In this document: positions 8,915-17,297 of the stretch, in pieces | Layout of the letters: the number at the start of each line of letters is the position of its first letter | Position numbering within the stretch: position 1 is the stretch's first letter | From: Burkholderiales bacterium 39-55-53 | GTDB taxonomy: Bacteria; Pseudomonadota; Gammaproteobacteria; Burkholderiales; Burkholderiaceae_C | DNA length: 64,000 bases | Direction of reading: 5' to 3' | Assembly: GCA_002282445.1 (NCBI GenBank) | Contig: NCJK01000001.1 | Location: forward strand, 372,001 to 436,000 | The notes under the pieces: model-generated | Databases searched by the model: none | Told to the model about the DNA's origin: nothing | What the model saw: only the letters and a program-made list of their open reading frames with translations | Made by a program: the position numbers and the translations under genes

Positions 8915-9448
8915 TTAACCGCGCAACTTTGCTGCCACAGCGGCCACGCGCTCACCGTAGGCTTTGGCTGTGTCCAAGTCACCTTGTGGAATGTCAGCGG
9001 CTGGGCTGGTGGGGCCGACTTGCGCCATCACGCCAGAGTTAGAACCAATGCGGTTGATGCTGCCGTCATTCATGGCGGGCTGGCCCACCCACACCATGCC
9101 TTGTTGCATGGCCAAAGTGATGAAGTATTGGATGGTCGACAGCTTGTCGCCACTGGGGCTGGCAGAAATGGTGAAGCCGCCGGCCACTTTGTCTTTCCAT
9201 GCGCTGGCAAACCATTGCTTGGACGTTGCATCCGCAAACTTTTTAAACTGCCATGAGGCCATACCCATGTAAGTGGGTGAACCAAAGATGATGGCGTCTG
9301 CTGCGTTGAGGGCTTCCCACTCGGCGTCGGTGATGTTGCCGTCTGCGTCGATGGCGACGATGGTGGCTTTTGCGCCTTCGGCCACGAATTGGGCCACGCG
9401 TTGTGTGTGGCCATAGCCTGAGTGGTAAACGACGACAGTTTTAGTCAT
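8915..9448 (-). CDS. wrbA: WrbA-like NAD(P)H:quinone oxidoreductase (flavodoxin fold)
   Basis: A 177-residue flavodoxin-fold protein starting MTKTVVVYHSGYGHTQRVAQ, whose loop binds FMN phosphate. GSPTYMGMASWQFKKFAD (about residues 50-67) and the isoalloxazine-contact segment near 85-120 follow. WrbA enzymes reduce quinones by two electrons and so avoid semiquinone radicals. It is somewhat shorter than E. coli WrbA (198 aa). ATG at 9448 has AAGGAAA just upstream; longer in-frame starts add a low-complexity ST-rich tail and are rejected. It is the last gene of the pirin-doxX-wrbA unit, consistent with detoxification of quinones or electrophiles. Confidence 0.88.
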   Translation of the reverse strand: MTKTVVVYHSGYGHTQRVAQFVAEGAKATIVAIDADGNITDAEWEALNAADAIIFGSPTYMGMASWQFKKFADATSKQWFASAWKDKVAGGFTISASPSGDKLSTIQYFITLAMQQGMVWVGQPAMNDGSINRIGSNSGVMAQVGPTSPAADIPQGDLDTAKAYGERVAAVAAKLRG

Positions 9449-9510
9449 GGTGTGTTTCCTTGATGTGGTTGAAAGATGGGTTGAAAAGTGGGTTGAAAAA
9501 TAGGACGGGA

Positions 9511-9912
9511 TTATTGAGCTGCTTTTTTGGCGTCGATGCTCCATGCGCCAGCGCCTGACGACACCAACACCAGCAAGCCACCGATCACGCCAATGTTCTT
9601 GAAGAACAAGAGCTGCTGCACAAACGCTTGCTCAGGCGCTGCAGCCCAAAACGCGTGAAAGAAGATGGAAGCGACAAGCGTGAACACAGCCAAAACAGCC
9701 GCGACGATGCGGGTTTGAAAACCCACGACCAAAGCCACAGAGCCCAAAATTTCTAATGCCAATGCAGCAGCCGCTGCCACAGCAGGCAGTGGCAAGCCCA
9801 CAGATTCGATGTAGCCCACTGTGCCGTCAAAGCCAGAGAGCTTGGCCAAGCCAGCAGGTAAAAAGAGTGCTGCGATCAATAGGCGACCAATGAGGTTGAG
9901 TGCGTTGTTCAT
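9511..9912 (-). CDS. DoxX family membrane protein
   Basis: A 133-residue protein with four hydrophobic helices, typical of DoxX/YqjF. The opening is IGRLLIAALFLPAGLAKLSGFDG, and the middle holds ALALEILGSVALVVGFQTRIVAAVLAVFTL. DoxX proteins are often induced by electrophiles or aromatics and lie beside pirins and quinone reductases; their molecular role is uncertain. It lies 32 bases after the pirin gene and 62 before wrbA. In E. coli the homologue yqjF is a target of YhaJ (from memory), which matches the LysR gene found here. Confidence 0.88.
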   Translation of the reverse strand: MNNALNLIGRLLIAALFLPAGLAKLSGFDGTVGYIESVGLPLPAVAAAAALALEILGSVALVVGFQTRIVAAVLAVFTLVASIFFHAFWAAAPEQAFVQQLLFFKNIGVIGGLLVLVSSGAGAWSIDAKKAAQ

Positions 9913-9944
9913 GAAAATTCCTGCGAACAGATGGGTTCAAAAAA

Positions 9945-10640
9945 TTATGACGCCAAGTCAAACACCAACACCTCGGCATCGTCGCCATGGGTGAGGTGAA
10001 TGGTCGGTTCGTTGTCCAACAATGCAGCATCGCCTGTGGCCAGCGCCACGCCATTGACTTGCAAGTTACCGCGAATGAGGTGCACATAGGCCTTACGACT
10101 CGGCGCAATATTTAGCGTGGCCGTCTCGTCGCCGTCAAACAAACCTGCATACAGCGCAGCATCAGCATGGATTTTCACCACACCACCGTCTGGTGCTGCA
10201 ATACGGCTGAGCGCACCGCGTTTGGAGGCGGGTGGCACTTGTTGCTGTTCATAGCTAGCGGGAATACCGCGCACATTGGGCTCAATCCAAATCTGCAGGA
10301 AATGCGTGGTCTCGTCAGGTGCGTGGTTGAACTCGCTGTGCTGCACACCGCTGCCCGCGCTCATGCGTTGCACATCGCCGGGCGGGATGCCCTTCACGTT
10401 ACCCATGCTGTCTTTGTGCGCCAAGTTGCCGCTCAGCACATAGCTGATGATTTCCATGTCGCGGTGTCCGTGCGTACCAAAGCCCGTGCCTGGTGCAATG
10501 CGGTCTTCATTGATGACGCGCAAATTGCCCCATCCCATGAACTCGGGGTCGTAGTAGTGGGCAAACGAAAAGCTGTGGAACGACTTGAGCCAACCATGAT
10601 CGGCATAGCCTCGGTCTTGTGATTTGCGAATGGTCAACAT
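9945..10640 (-). CDS. Pirin family protein (YhhW/YhaK-like bicupin)
   Basis: A 231-residue pirin. It starts MLTIRKSQDRGYADHGWLKS and has the metal-binding cupin motif GTHGHRDMEIISYVLSG with the later His/Glu of GVQHSEFNHA; a second, degenerate cupin follows. Several bacterial pirins show quercetin 2,3-dioxygenase activity in vitro, but the physiological substrate is unclear. ATG at 10640 is chosen because AAGGAG lies about 8 bases upstream; the longer frame up to 10721 would cover the operator palindrome. It heads the operon with doxX and wrbA and is divergent from the LysR gene. Confidence 0.92.
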   Translation of the reverse strand: MLTIRKSQDRGYADHGWLKSFHSFSFAHYYDPEFMGWGNLRVINEDRIAPGTGFGTHGHRDMEIISYVLSGNLAHKDSMGNVKGIPPGDVQRMSAGSGVQHSEFNHAPDETTHFLQIWIEPNVRGIPASYEQQQVPPASKRGALSRIAAPDGGVVKIHADAALYAGLFDGDETATLNIAPSRKAYVHLIRGNLQVNGVALATGDAALLDNEPTIHLTHGDDAEVLVFDLAS

Positions 10641-10720
10641 AGCGTGCGCTCCTTGCTGGGTAAGGCATGAACTGTAGATTCCGCACATGCTTTTGCCATG
10701 CATCTCATTTGATGGCATCA

Positions 10721-10735
10721 TTCAAATTATTTGAA
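10721..10735. promoter_or_regulatory. Perfect 15-bp palindrome in the pirin/LysR intergenic region
   Basis: TTCAAAT-T-ATTTGAA is a perfect inverted repeat around one central base. It contains the T-N11-A pattern of LysR-type operators and ends 18 bases before the LysR ATG, 81 bases upstream of the pirin ATG. The position fits autorepression of the regulator and activation of the divergent operon. Assignment to this LysR protein is inference. Confidence 0.6.
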
Positions 10736-10753
10736 CGATAAAAGCCTCATTGC

Positions 10754-11731
10754 ATGACTTCTCCCCGTGACGTCCTCACCCCCGATTCGCTGTCCATGCT
10801 GCACGCGATCGAAAAAGCAGGCAGCTTTGCCGCTGCTGCGCGTGCGCTAGGGCTGGTACCCAGCGCCCTCACCTACCGCGTGCGCCAAATCGAAGATGCG
10901 CTGGATGTGCTGCTGTTTGACCGCAGCTCACGCCAAGCCAAGCTCACCGCCGCAGGCCATGAACTGATGCGCGAAGGCGCACGGCTACTGGCAGATATGG
11001 ACGCGATCGCCAACCGCGTCAAGCGCGTGGCCACGGGCTGGGAAAGCCAGTTCACCATTGCGGTGGACGGCATCATCGACCGCACCACGGTGATGGAGTT
11101 GTGCGAAGCCTTCATGGCCTTAAACGCACCCACGCGCCTGAAGCTGCGCGATGAAGTACTCACCGGCACACTCGAGGCATTGACGAGTGGCCAAGCCGAT
11201 TTGGCTCTGGGCATAGCGGGCTCGTTCAGCGAAAGCGGCACGACTTCGGGCATTCACAGCCACGCGCTTGGACCTATGAACTTTGTTTTTGCGGTCGCCC
11301 CCCACCATCCGTTGGCTCAAGCCCCAGAGCCCTTGACCGATGCGCTCATTGGCCAACACCGCGCCGTGGCTGTGGCCGATTCGGTGCAACGCGGTGCAGG
11401 CGTGACCATTGGTTTGCTGCCCGGCCAAGATGTATTCACCGTGTCCAACATGCACAGCAAAATTGAAGCGCAAGTGCGCGGACTCGGTGTGGGCTTTGTG
11501 CCCGAGTTGATGGTGCAACCTTTGATTGACCAAGGCGTGTTGGTGGTGCGCAAGGTGGATCGCCCGCAACGCGTGGCCCAACTCAGTTACGCTTGGCGCA
11601 TCCCCGATGGCAGCGAGGGTGAGCGCGGTGGTCGCGCTCTGCAGTGGTGGCTCAAACAACTCAAGAGCACCACCACACGCTCCGCGCTATTGGTGAACCC
11701 CCGACCCAAATTAGCCCTTAGGAAGGTGTAG
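10754..11731 (+). CDS. LysR-type transcriptional regulator (YhaJ-like)
   Basis: A 325-residue LTTR. The N-terminal winged HTH covers about residues 10-70 (MLHAIEKAGSFAAAARALG and SALTYRVRQIEDALDVLLFDR), followed by a periplasmic-binding-protein-like effector domain. In E. coli YhaJ sits beside a pirin gene and controls yqjF (doxX family) in response to aromatic breakdown products (recollection). The same combination of LysR, pirin and DoxX here suggests a sensor of quinones or aromatics. The effector is not deducible. The last ~15 residues (LLVNPRPKLALRKV) go beyond the usual fold end. Confidence 0.9.
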   Translation: MTSPRDVLTPDSLSMLHAIEKAGSFAAAARALGLVPSALTYRVRQIEDALDVLLFDRSSRQAKLTAAGHELMREGARLLADMDAIANRVKRVATGWESQFTIAVDGIIDRTTVMELCEAFMALNAPTRLKLRDEVLTGTLEALTSGQADLALGIAGSFSESGTTSGIHSHALGPMNFVFAVAPHHPLAQAPEPLTDALIGQHRAVAVADSVQRGAGVTIGLLPGQDVFTVSNMHSKIEAQVRGLGVGFVPELMVQPLIDQGVLVVRKVDRPQRVAQLSYAWRIPDGSEGERGGRALQWWLKQLKSTTTRSALLVNPRPKLALRKV

Positions 11732-11740
11732 AGTGCAACC

Positions 11741-12808
11741 ATGACCTTAAACATCGCCATCATCGGAGCCGGCATTGCTGGCATCACAGCAGCCCGCACT
11801 TTGGCCAAAGCTGGCCACCATGTGCATGTGTTTGAAAAGAGCCGAGGCGCAGGTGGACGCATGTCCACCCGCGAAAGCACTTTTGGCACGTTTGACCATG
11901 GCGCCCAATACTTCACGGTGCGCGACCCACGCTTCTCTTTAGCCATTCAAGCCGTGCCAGGCACTACCGAAATTTGCCGTCCTTGGAGCGCCAACGCCGT
12001 GCGCGTGCTCGACCCACTGGGCCACGTATTTGAAGCCGCTCGCGCCACCAAAGACGCGCATTTTGTGGCCAAGCCCGGCATGAACGCCTTGGTGCGCCAC
12101 TGGGCCGAGCCACTGGGCGATGCCGTGACTTACAACACCCAAGTCAACCGCTTAGAGCGCGGCGCTAAAGGACTGTGGACAGTGCACGCCGTCAACAGCA
12201 CATCAGGCAAAGAAGTGGCGCAAAAGTACGCTGGCTTTGACCATGTGTTGCTCGCTATTCCGTCGGTGCAAGCCGAGAACTTGCTCAAGGCCTCCGGCAA
12301 AGAAGCTGCCAACGCCCAATGGCTCAAAGCCATGGACGCGGTAGACGTGGCCCCTAGCTGGACCTTGATGCTCGCCTTCCCCAACGCCACTCAGCCCAAC
12401 TTGCATATTGGCCCTCAGTGGAACGCTGCACGCAGCATTCACCACCGCATTGCGTGGTTGGCCCGCGAGTCATCCAAGCCAGGCCGTGGCAAGGTGGAGC
12501 GTTGGACCGTGCAGGCCAGCGCGGCTTGGTCGACCGAACACATCACCGACACCGAAGCCCGTGTGAAAGCCAAACTTTTGCGAGCGTTTGCCGAGCTCAC
12601 CGGTATTCGTGCCGAGCCCGCCCACACGCAAGTGCACCGCTGGCTCTATGCCAAAACCATCACGCCACTGGGCGTGTCACACCAGTACAACCCAGCCAAT
12701 GGCTTGGGTACGTGTGGCGACTGGCACTTGGGCCACCGCGTGGAAGACGCGTTTGTGTCTGGCCTTGAACTCGCCTTGGCTGTTTGCCAATCCGCCAAAC
12801 GTTTGTGA
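11741..12808 (+). CDS. Renalase-like FAD-dependent oxidoreductase
   Basis: A 355-residue NAD(P)/FAD-binding protein. It starts with the Rossmann dinucleotide motif IAIIGAGIAGITAARTLAKAG and the flavin motif HVFEKSRGAGGRMSTR. The HGAQYFTVRDPRF stretch is characteristic of the renalase branch of the amine-oxidase superfamily, and GDWHLGHRVEDAFVSGLELA is the C-terminal FAD-binding motif. Bacterial renalases oxidise off-pathway dihydro-beta-NAD(P) isomers, a metabolite-repair role that is possible but not proven here. It begins 9 bases after the LysR gene, which may read into it, and is followed by gluQRS. Confidence 0.85.
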   Translation: MTLNIAIIGAGIAGITAARTLAKAGHHVHVFEKSRGAGGRMSTRESTFGTFDHGAQYFTVRDPRFSLAIQAVPGTTEICRPWSANAVRVLDPLGHVFEAARATKDAHFVAKPGMNALVRHWAEPLGDAVTYNTQVNRLERGAKGLWTVHAVNSTSGKEVAQKYAGFDHVLLAIPSVQAENLLKASGKEAANAQWLKAMDAVDVAPSWTLMLAFPNATQPNLHIGPQWNAARSIHHRIAWLARESSKPGRGKVERWTVQASAAWSTEHITDTEARVKAKLLRAFAELTGIRAEPAHTQVHRWLYAKTITPLGVSHQYNPANGLGTCGDWHLGHRVEDAFVSGLELALAVCQSAKRL

Positions 12809-12844
12809 AACGGTTCACGCACGCGCGACGAGCGTGAAGTTCTT

Positions 12845-13753
12845 GTGCACTACATCGGTCGATTCGCTCCCTCCCCCACGGGCCCGCTGCATGCGGGCTC
12901 GCTCGTTGCAGCACTCGCCAGTTGGCTAGACGCTCGTGCACACAACGGCCAATGGCTGGTACGCATCGAAGACGTCGATACACCGCGCTGCATACCAGGC
13001 GCAGACCAACTCATCCTCCAACAACTCGCCACCTGTGGCCTTGTGCCAGATGCCCCCGTAATGTGGCAATCGCAGCGCGGCGATGCCTACCAAGCCGCAC
13101 TAGACACCTTGATCGCCAAAGGCTGGGTCTACCCCTGCGGCTGTTCACGTAAAGAAATTGAAGACGCACAAGCCTTGATGGGCCACACCCGCCAACGCCA
13201 TTCCGCTGCCGTATACCCCGGCACATGCCGAGATGGACTGAATGGCAAAACTGCACGCGCTTGGCGACTGAACGTGCAGCGCGTCATCGACGAGTTGCGA
13301 CTCGCTACGCCTTTGACATGGCAAGACCGTTTGCTTGGGCTACAACAACAAGACGTAGCTGAAGAAGTAGGCGACTTCGTGCTGCGCCGTGCCGACGGCC
13401 TATGGGCCTACCAGCTCGCCGTGGTGGTGGACGATGCCGCACAAGGCATCACCCACATCGTGCGCGGGGAAGACTTGACCGACAACACAGCACGACAAAT
13501 CGTGTTGCAACGTGCATTGGGTTTGGCCACACCTAGTTACATGCACACGCCCTTGGTATTGGGTGAAAACGGCGAAAAACTCAGCAAGCAAAACGGCGCA
13601 ACCGCCTTTGATGTGAGCCACCCACTGAAGGCACTGCAAACTGCTGCGCAAGTCTTAGGCCTGCACAAGCCCAACGATGGCGCATCGATGGCGCAGGCGT
13701 TAGCCGAGTGGACAAAAGCATGGCAAGAGATGATCAGTCCAGTCCCGCGATAA
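12845..13753 (+). CDS. gluQRS: tRNA glutamyl-Q(34) synthetase
   Basis: A 302-residue truncated glutamyl-tRNA synthetase paralogue that attaches glutamate to the queuosine of tRNA-Asp. The class I HIGH-type motif is [14 protein letters not shown], the KMSKS-type motif is EKLSKQNG, and the GluQRS-specific zinc ligands are in [10 protein letters not shown] and YPGTCRDG. The anticodon-binding domain of GltX is absent, as expected. The start codon is GTG; no ATG precedes the conserved [12 protein letters not shown]. Confidence 0.94.
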   Translation: MHYIGRFAPSPTGPLHAGSLVAALASWLDARAHNGQWLVRIEDVDTPRCIPGADQLILQQLATCGLVPDAPVMWQSQRGDAYQAALDTLIAKGWVYPCGCSRKEIEDAQALMGHTRQRHSAAVYPGTCRDGLNGKTARAWRLNVQRVIDELRLATPLTWQDRLLGLQQQDVAEEVGDFVLRRADGLWAYQLAVVVDDAAQGITHIVRGEDLTDNTARQIVLQRALGLATPSYMHTPLVLGENGEKLSKQNGATAFDVSHPLKALQTAAQVLGLHKPNDGASMAQALAEWTKAWQEMISPVPR

Positions 13754-13780
13754 TCACGTGTTATTCAAAGACTTGCTGCC

Positions 13781-14506
13781 ATGACTGCTGATACGCCCTC
13801 CACCCCCGACACCCCAAAAACTGACGCCCCCTTCATGCGCGTCATCAAAACCTATGTGCTGCGTGCAGGCCGCATGGGTTCGGGCCAAGTGCGTGCGTTC
13901 GAGCAATTCGGTCCTCAATTTTTAGTGCCTTACACACCTGAGCGTTTGGATGTAGCAGCCGCCTTTGGCCGCTCTGCCCCACTGATTTTGGAAATTGGTT
14001 TTGGCATGGGCGACGCCACGGCCAAGATTGCGCACACGCGCCCTGATGACAACTTTTTGTGCTGCGAAGTTCACGCCCCAGGCGTGGGAGCATTGCTCAA
14101 GCGCTGCGGCGAAGAAAGCATTGGCAATATCCGCATCGTGCAGCACGACGCGGTCGAGGTGATGGACCACATGCTGGGTGAAAACAGCCTAGACGGCGTG
14201 CACATCTTCTTCCCAGACCCTTGGCACAAGAGCCGTCACCACAAGCGCCGCTTGATTCAAAGCGCCTTCGTGAACCGCTTGGCCAAACACATCAAGCCCG
14301 GCGGCTACCTGCACTTGGCCACCGATTGGGAACCGTACGCAGAGCAAATGATGCAAGTGGTGTCTGCCGAACCCTTGCTGAAAAACACCGCCACCGACCC
14401 CAGCGGTTTTGCTGAAAAGCCCGCCTACCGCCCGCTCACCAAGTTTGAAAACCGAGGCTTGAAGCTCGGCCATGGTGTGTGGGACTTGGTGTTCACCAAG
14501 GTTTAA
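13781..14506 (+). CDS. trmB: tRNA (guanine(46)-N7)-methyltransferase
   Basis: A 241-residue class I SAM methyltransferase. The SAM motif I is [17 protein letters not shown]. The acidic-loop and catalytic region is [20 protein letters not shown], a TrmB hallmark. TrmB makes m7G46 in the variable loop of many tRNAs. It starts 27 bases after gluQRS and is followed 20 bases later by a pseudouridine synthase, so three RNA-modification or charging enzymes are grouped here. Confidence 0.96.
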   Translation: MTADTPSTPDTPKTDAPFMRVIKTYVLRAGRMGSGQVRAFEQFGPQFLVPYTPERLDVAAAFGRSAPLILEIGFGMGDATAKIAHTRPDDNFLCCEVHAPGVGALLKRCGEESIGNIRIVQHDAVEVMDHMLGENSLDGVHIFFPDPWHKSRHHKRRLIQSAFVNRLAKHIKPGGYLHLATDWEPYAEQMMQVVSAEPLLKNTATDPSGFAEKPAYRPLTKFENRGLKLGHGVWDLVFTKV

Positions 14507-14526
14507 GGCGTCTGAAAGCCACGCCT

Positions 14527-15423
14527 ATGCGAATCCCCACGCGCAACGGCATAGGTGCCAGCCGCGTGTCGCTGCCCGTTGGGCCTTGGCCCACGGTGCT
14601 CGATTTTTTGTTGGAACGCATGCCAGACGTCTCGCGTGACGAGTGGCTGCATCGTTTTGAAAATGGCTTGGTGCTGAACGTTGATGCCCAGCCTGTAGCG
14701 GCCTCACAGGCCTACACACCGCGCACCAAGCTCTACTACTACCGCCACATCGCCAACGAGCCTGTGCTGCCCCAGAAAGCCAGCATCGTGTTTGAAGACG
14801 AGCACTTGATCGTGGCCGACAAGCCGCACTTCATGCCGGTCACGCCTGCGGGCCGCTATGTGCAGCAAAGCCTGTTGGTGCAACTCAAGCACCTCACAGG
14901 CAACGACGACCTCGTGCCCCTGCATCGCATCGACCGAGAAACCGCGGGCCTTGTGATGTTTGGCAAGCGTCTGCAAGACCGCGATGCCTACCACGCGCTA
15001 TTTCGGGACAAAGCAATGCACAAGGTGTACGAAGCAGTGGCGGCGTACAACCCTTCGCTTGAGCTGCCACGCACGCACACCAGCCGTCTGCAACCCGACG
15101 AACTTTTTTTCAGAACCCAAGAGGTAGCTGGTGAGCCCAACAGCGAGACCCGCATCAGCCCGCTCAAAGTAGAAGGCGCGCGTGCGCTCTACCAGCTAGA
15201 GCCTGTCAGCGGTAAACGCCACCAGCTGCGCGTGCACATGATGGCGTTGGGCTTGCCGCTAGAAGGTGACCAGTTTTATCCCACGGTGCTACGCGGGCCA
15301 GATGCGGAGGAAGACTTCAGCAACCCGTTGCAACTGCTGGCCAAAAGCGTGGCCTTTACCGACCCTGTCACGGGTGAAGCCAGAGAGTTTCACAGCGCTT
15401 TGCGTTTGAGCATTGCGCTGTAA
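14527..15423 (+). CDS. RluA-family pseudouridine synthase
   Basis: A 298-residue pseudouridine synthase with the catalytic-Asp motif LHRIDRETAGLVMFGK and downstream LEPVSGKRHQLRVHMMALG. The N-terminus is not a clear S4 domain. It resembles COG0564 proteins annotated as rRNA/tRNA pseudouridine synthases; which uridine it modifies cannot be read off. ATG at 14527 is chosen because the longer frame from 14479 overlaps trmB and adds unrelated residues. It is probably cotranscribed with trmB. Confidence 0.9.
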   Translation: MRIPTRNGIGASRVSLPVGPWPTVLDFLLERMPDVSRDEWLHRFENGLVLNVDAQPVAASQAYTPRTKLYYYRHIANEPVLPQKASIVFEDEHLIVADKPHFMPVTPAGRYVQQSLLVQLKHLTGNDDLVPLHRIDRETAGLVMFGKRLQDRDAYHALFRDKAMHKVYEAVAAYNPSLELPRTHTSRLQPDELFFRTQEVAGEPNSETRISPLKVEGARALYQLEPVSGKRHQLRVHMMALGLPLEGDQFYPTVLRGPDAEEDFSNPLQLLAKSVAFTDPVTGEAREFHSALRLSIAL

Positions 15424-15436
15424 ACCTCAAAACGAA

Positions 15437-15462
15437 GAAGCGTCAGGCAAGCCCGACGCTTC
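15437..15462. terminator. Hairpin between convergent genes, probable bidirectional terminator
   Basis: Arms GAAGCGTC (15437-15444) and GACGCTTC (15455-15462) form an 8-bp stem in the 45-base gap between the pseudouridine synthase (+) and the transglutaminase gene (-). T-runs are weak on both sides, so efficiency is uncertain. Confidence 0.55.
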
Positions 15463-15468
15463 AAGCAC

Positions 15469-16593
15469 TTAAGCCTTGATTTCGCGTGCCGTGATTTGGT
15501 ACTTGAAGGTGTCAGGCGCGTAAGAGTCTGCGCGGCCATCCACCGTCTCAGCCACGGGGTACATCAAGAAGCCCAAGCGGTCTTCTTTGCTTCCGGGCAA
15601 AGCCACATCGTGCGCAGTGTTCCAGCCCATCCAGTTGCCTTCCCAGCCGCCGAACAAGCGGTTGTACACGGGCTGCACCACAGCGTCGTCGGTGCGTTTG
15701 ATCCATGTGGGGGTTTCTAGGCGCATCACTTTGGCCACGTCAGCGGGGTCCATCGCCACCCAACCGTGGGCTTGCAAATACACCTCGGCGCGGCAGTGTT
15801 GCGCGCCTTTCAAGCTGGCGGGGTTGCCCGACAACTCTTTGTAACCAAAGGCCGAAGGCACCAAACGAATGCCATACACATCGCGTGCAGGCACACCGAC
15901 TGAGCGGCACAGGCCGACAAACAAAGCATTAATGTCGGCACACTTGCCGCCCAAGTTGCCTGTCACCAACATGGTTTTGATATCGCCCTCGCCGCAGCCG
16001 CGCGTCTTGGGTTCGCGCCATGCGTTGGCCACGACCCAGTCGTAAATGGCACGAGCTTTTTGTGCATCGGTCTTCGCGCCTTGTGTGGCTTTGAGTGCGG
16101 TGGTGCGCACGATACCGTCGATAGGCAACAGCTTGGTAGCGCGGGTGTAGTAGTGCAAAGTGTCTGCATCTTCACGCGTGAACGCATGAGCGGCTGGTTT
16201 GCTGATGTTCACAAAACGGCTTTGTGTTTGCACGCGGCTGGTCACCTCTACAAACGGGGTCACGCCTGCAGCGAACTCGGTGTAGACCATACGCGCGCCG
16301 TCCGTGCCGTCACTCACCATGCGTGAGGTGCCGTTGGATTGAAAGCTGCTTTCCAGCGAACGTTGCCAATCCGAGTTGATGCTGGGCACTGGCAACCACA
16401 CGCGTGAAGCCGCGCCTTTTGCATCGGCCAAGTCCACACGGGTGGTGACTTCAAACGTGCGCCATTGGCCCGCTTGTGGCTCGAAACGGCGAGCCGCCTG
16501 AGGAGATGTTTGGGCCAAAGCAAAGCTAGGCACACCACTGAGGGCACACGCAGCTGCGGCCCCCTTGAGAAGGGAACGACGCACGAGAGTCAT
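15469..16593 (-). CDS. Exported transglutaminase-like (papain-fold) protein
   Basis: A 374-residue protein. The N-terminus MTLVRRSLLKGAAAACALSG followed by VPSFALA looks like a Tat or Sec signal peptide (twin Arg, hydrophobic core, AxA cleavage). The mature part has a transglutaminase-like core: Cys in GNLGGKCADINALFVGLCR, His in GAQHCRAEVYL and Asp in VAMDPADV, giving a complete Cys-His-Asp triad. Bacterial members may be proteases, peptidases or peptide cross-linking enzymes; the substrate is unknown. ATG at 16593 places the twin arginines at residues 5-6; the frame up to 16632 adds a non-signal tail. Confidence 0.85.
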   Translation of the reverse strand: MTLVRRSLLKGAAAACALSGVPSFALAQTSPQAARRFEPQAGQWRTFEVTTRVDLADAKGAASRVWLPVPSINSDWQRSLESSFQSNGTSRMVSDGTDGARMVYTEFAAGVTPFVEVTSRVQTQSRFVNISKPAAHAFTREDADTLHYYTRATKLLPIDGIVRTTALKATQGAKTDAQKARAIYDWVVANAWREPKTRGCGEGDIKTMLVTGNLGGKCADINALFVGLCRSVGVPARDVYGIRLVPSAFGYKELSGNPASLKGAQHCRAEVYLQAHGWVAMDPADVAKVMRLETPTWIKRTDDAVVQPVYNRLFGGWEGNWMGWNTAHDVALPGSKEDRLGFLMYPVAETVDGRADSYAPDTFKYQITAREIKA

Positions 16594-16688
16594 GAAAGAG
16601 AGCTCCGAATAAGTGAAGAGACCTGTCGGCACATACCAAGATACCCCGAATGCAGGTCACGATGCGCAGAACACGCAAAGCGGATGGA

Positions 16689-17297
16689 TTATGGCTTGCG
16701 TGGTGCGGGCTTGGCCGCTGCGTTAGCGGCTGAGGTGTTTTGGCGTACATCAGCCAACCATGAGTTGGCCTGCGCTCCACTCCAATCTACATCACCTACG
16801 ATGCGCCAGCGCGCTTGGCCGTCGGAGCCAATCAACACCGTGGTGGGAAACGCTGTCACACCAAAGCGACGCACCATCTCACTTTTTGGGTCGAGCACGA
16901 TGGGCAAACTCAAACCGGTGGATTGGGCATAACGCGCCACGCGTGCGGCAGGTTCATTGACATTGACCGCCAGCACCAAGGTGTGGCTGTCACTGATGTC
17001 ATGAAGAGTTTGCAGCGAAGGCATTTCTTCTTTACAAGGCGGGCACCATGTAGCCCAAAAATTAAGCACCACCACCTTGCCCGCAAAGTCGGCAGACGTC
17101 CAAGTGCGGCCATTCAAATCGACCGCTGTGAACGCAGGCGTGGGCACACGAGCAGGCCAACGCGTTTTCTCAAACTGCGCCCAAGCATTGGGGGCTACAA
17201 AGCCAGTGACGAACAAAGCCAAGAGCACGCCAAGAAAAAGGCCCAACACGGGTTGGGCCTTTGCTTGCAGGTCTTGTGAACGTGCGTTCATGCGCAT
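16689..17297 (-). CDS. TlpA-family thioredoxin-like disulfide reductase
   Basis: A 202-residue protein with an N-terminal membrane anchor or signal (about residues 18-40, LGLFLGVLLALFVTGFVAP) and a periplasmic thioredoxin fold with WCPPC in FWATWCPPCKEEMP. ADFAGKVVVLNFWATW and the cis-Pro region FGVTAFPTTVLI are typical of TlpA/ResA proteins, which reduce disulfides, often in cytochrome c or oxidase assembly. The ATG at 17297 overlaps the alaS TGA by one base (TGATG), so translation is probably coupled; an internal ATG at 17291 is also possible. No cytochrome maturation gene is adjacent. Confidence 0.88.
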   Translation of the reverse strand: MRMNARSQDLQAKAQPVLGLFLGVLLALFVTGFVAPNAWAQFEKTRWPARVPTPAFTAVDLNGRTWTSADFAGKVVVLNFWATWCPPCKEEMPSLQTLHDISDSHTLVLAVNVNEPAARVARYAQSTGLSLPIVLDPKSEMVRRFGVTAFPTTVLIGSDGQARWRIVGDVDWSGAQANSWLADVRQNTSAANAAAKPAPRKP

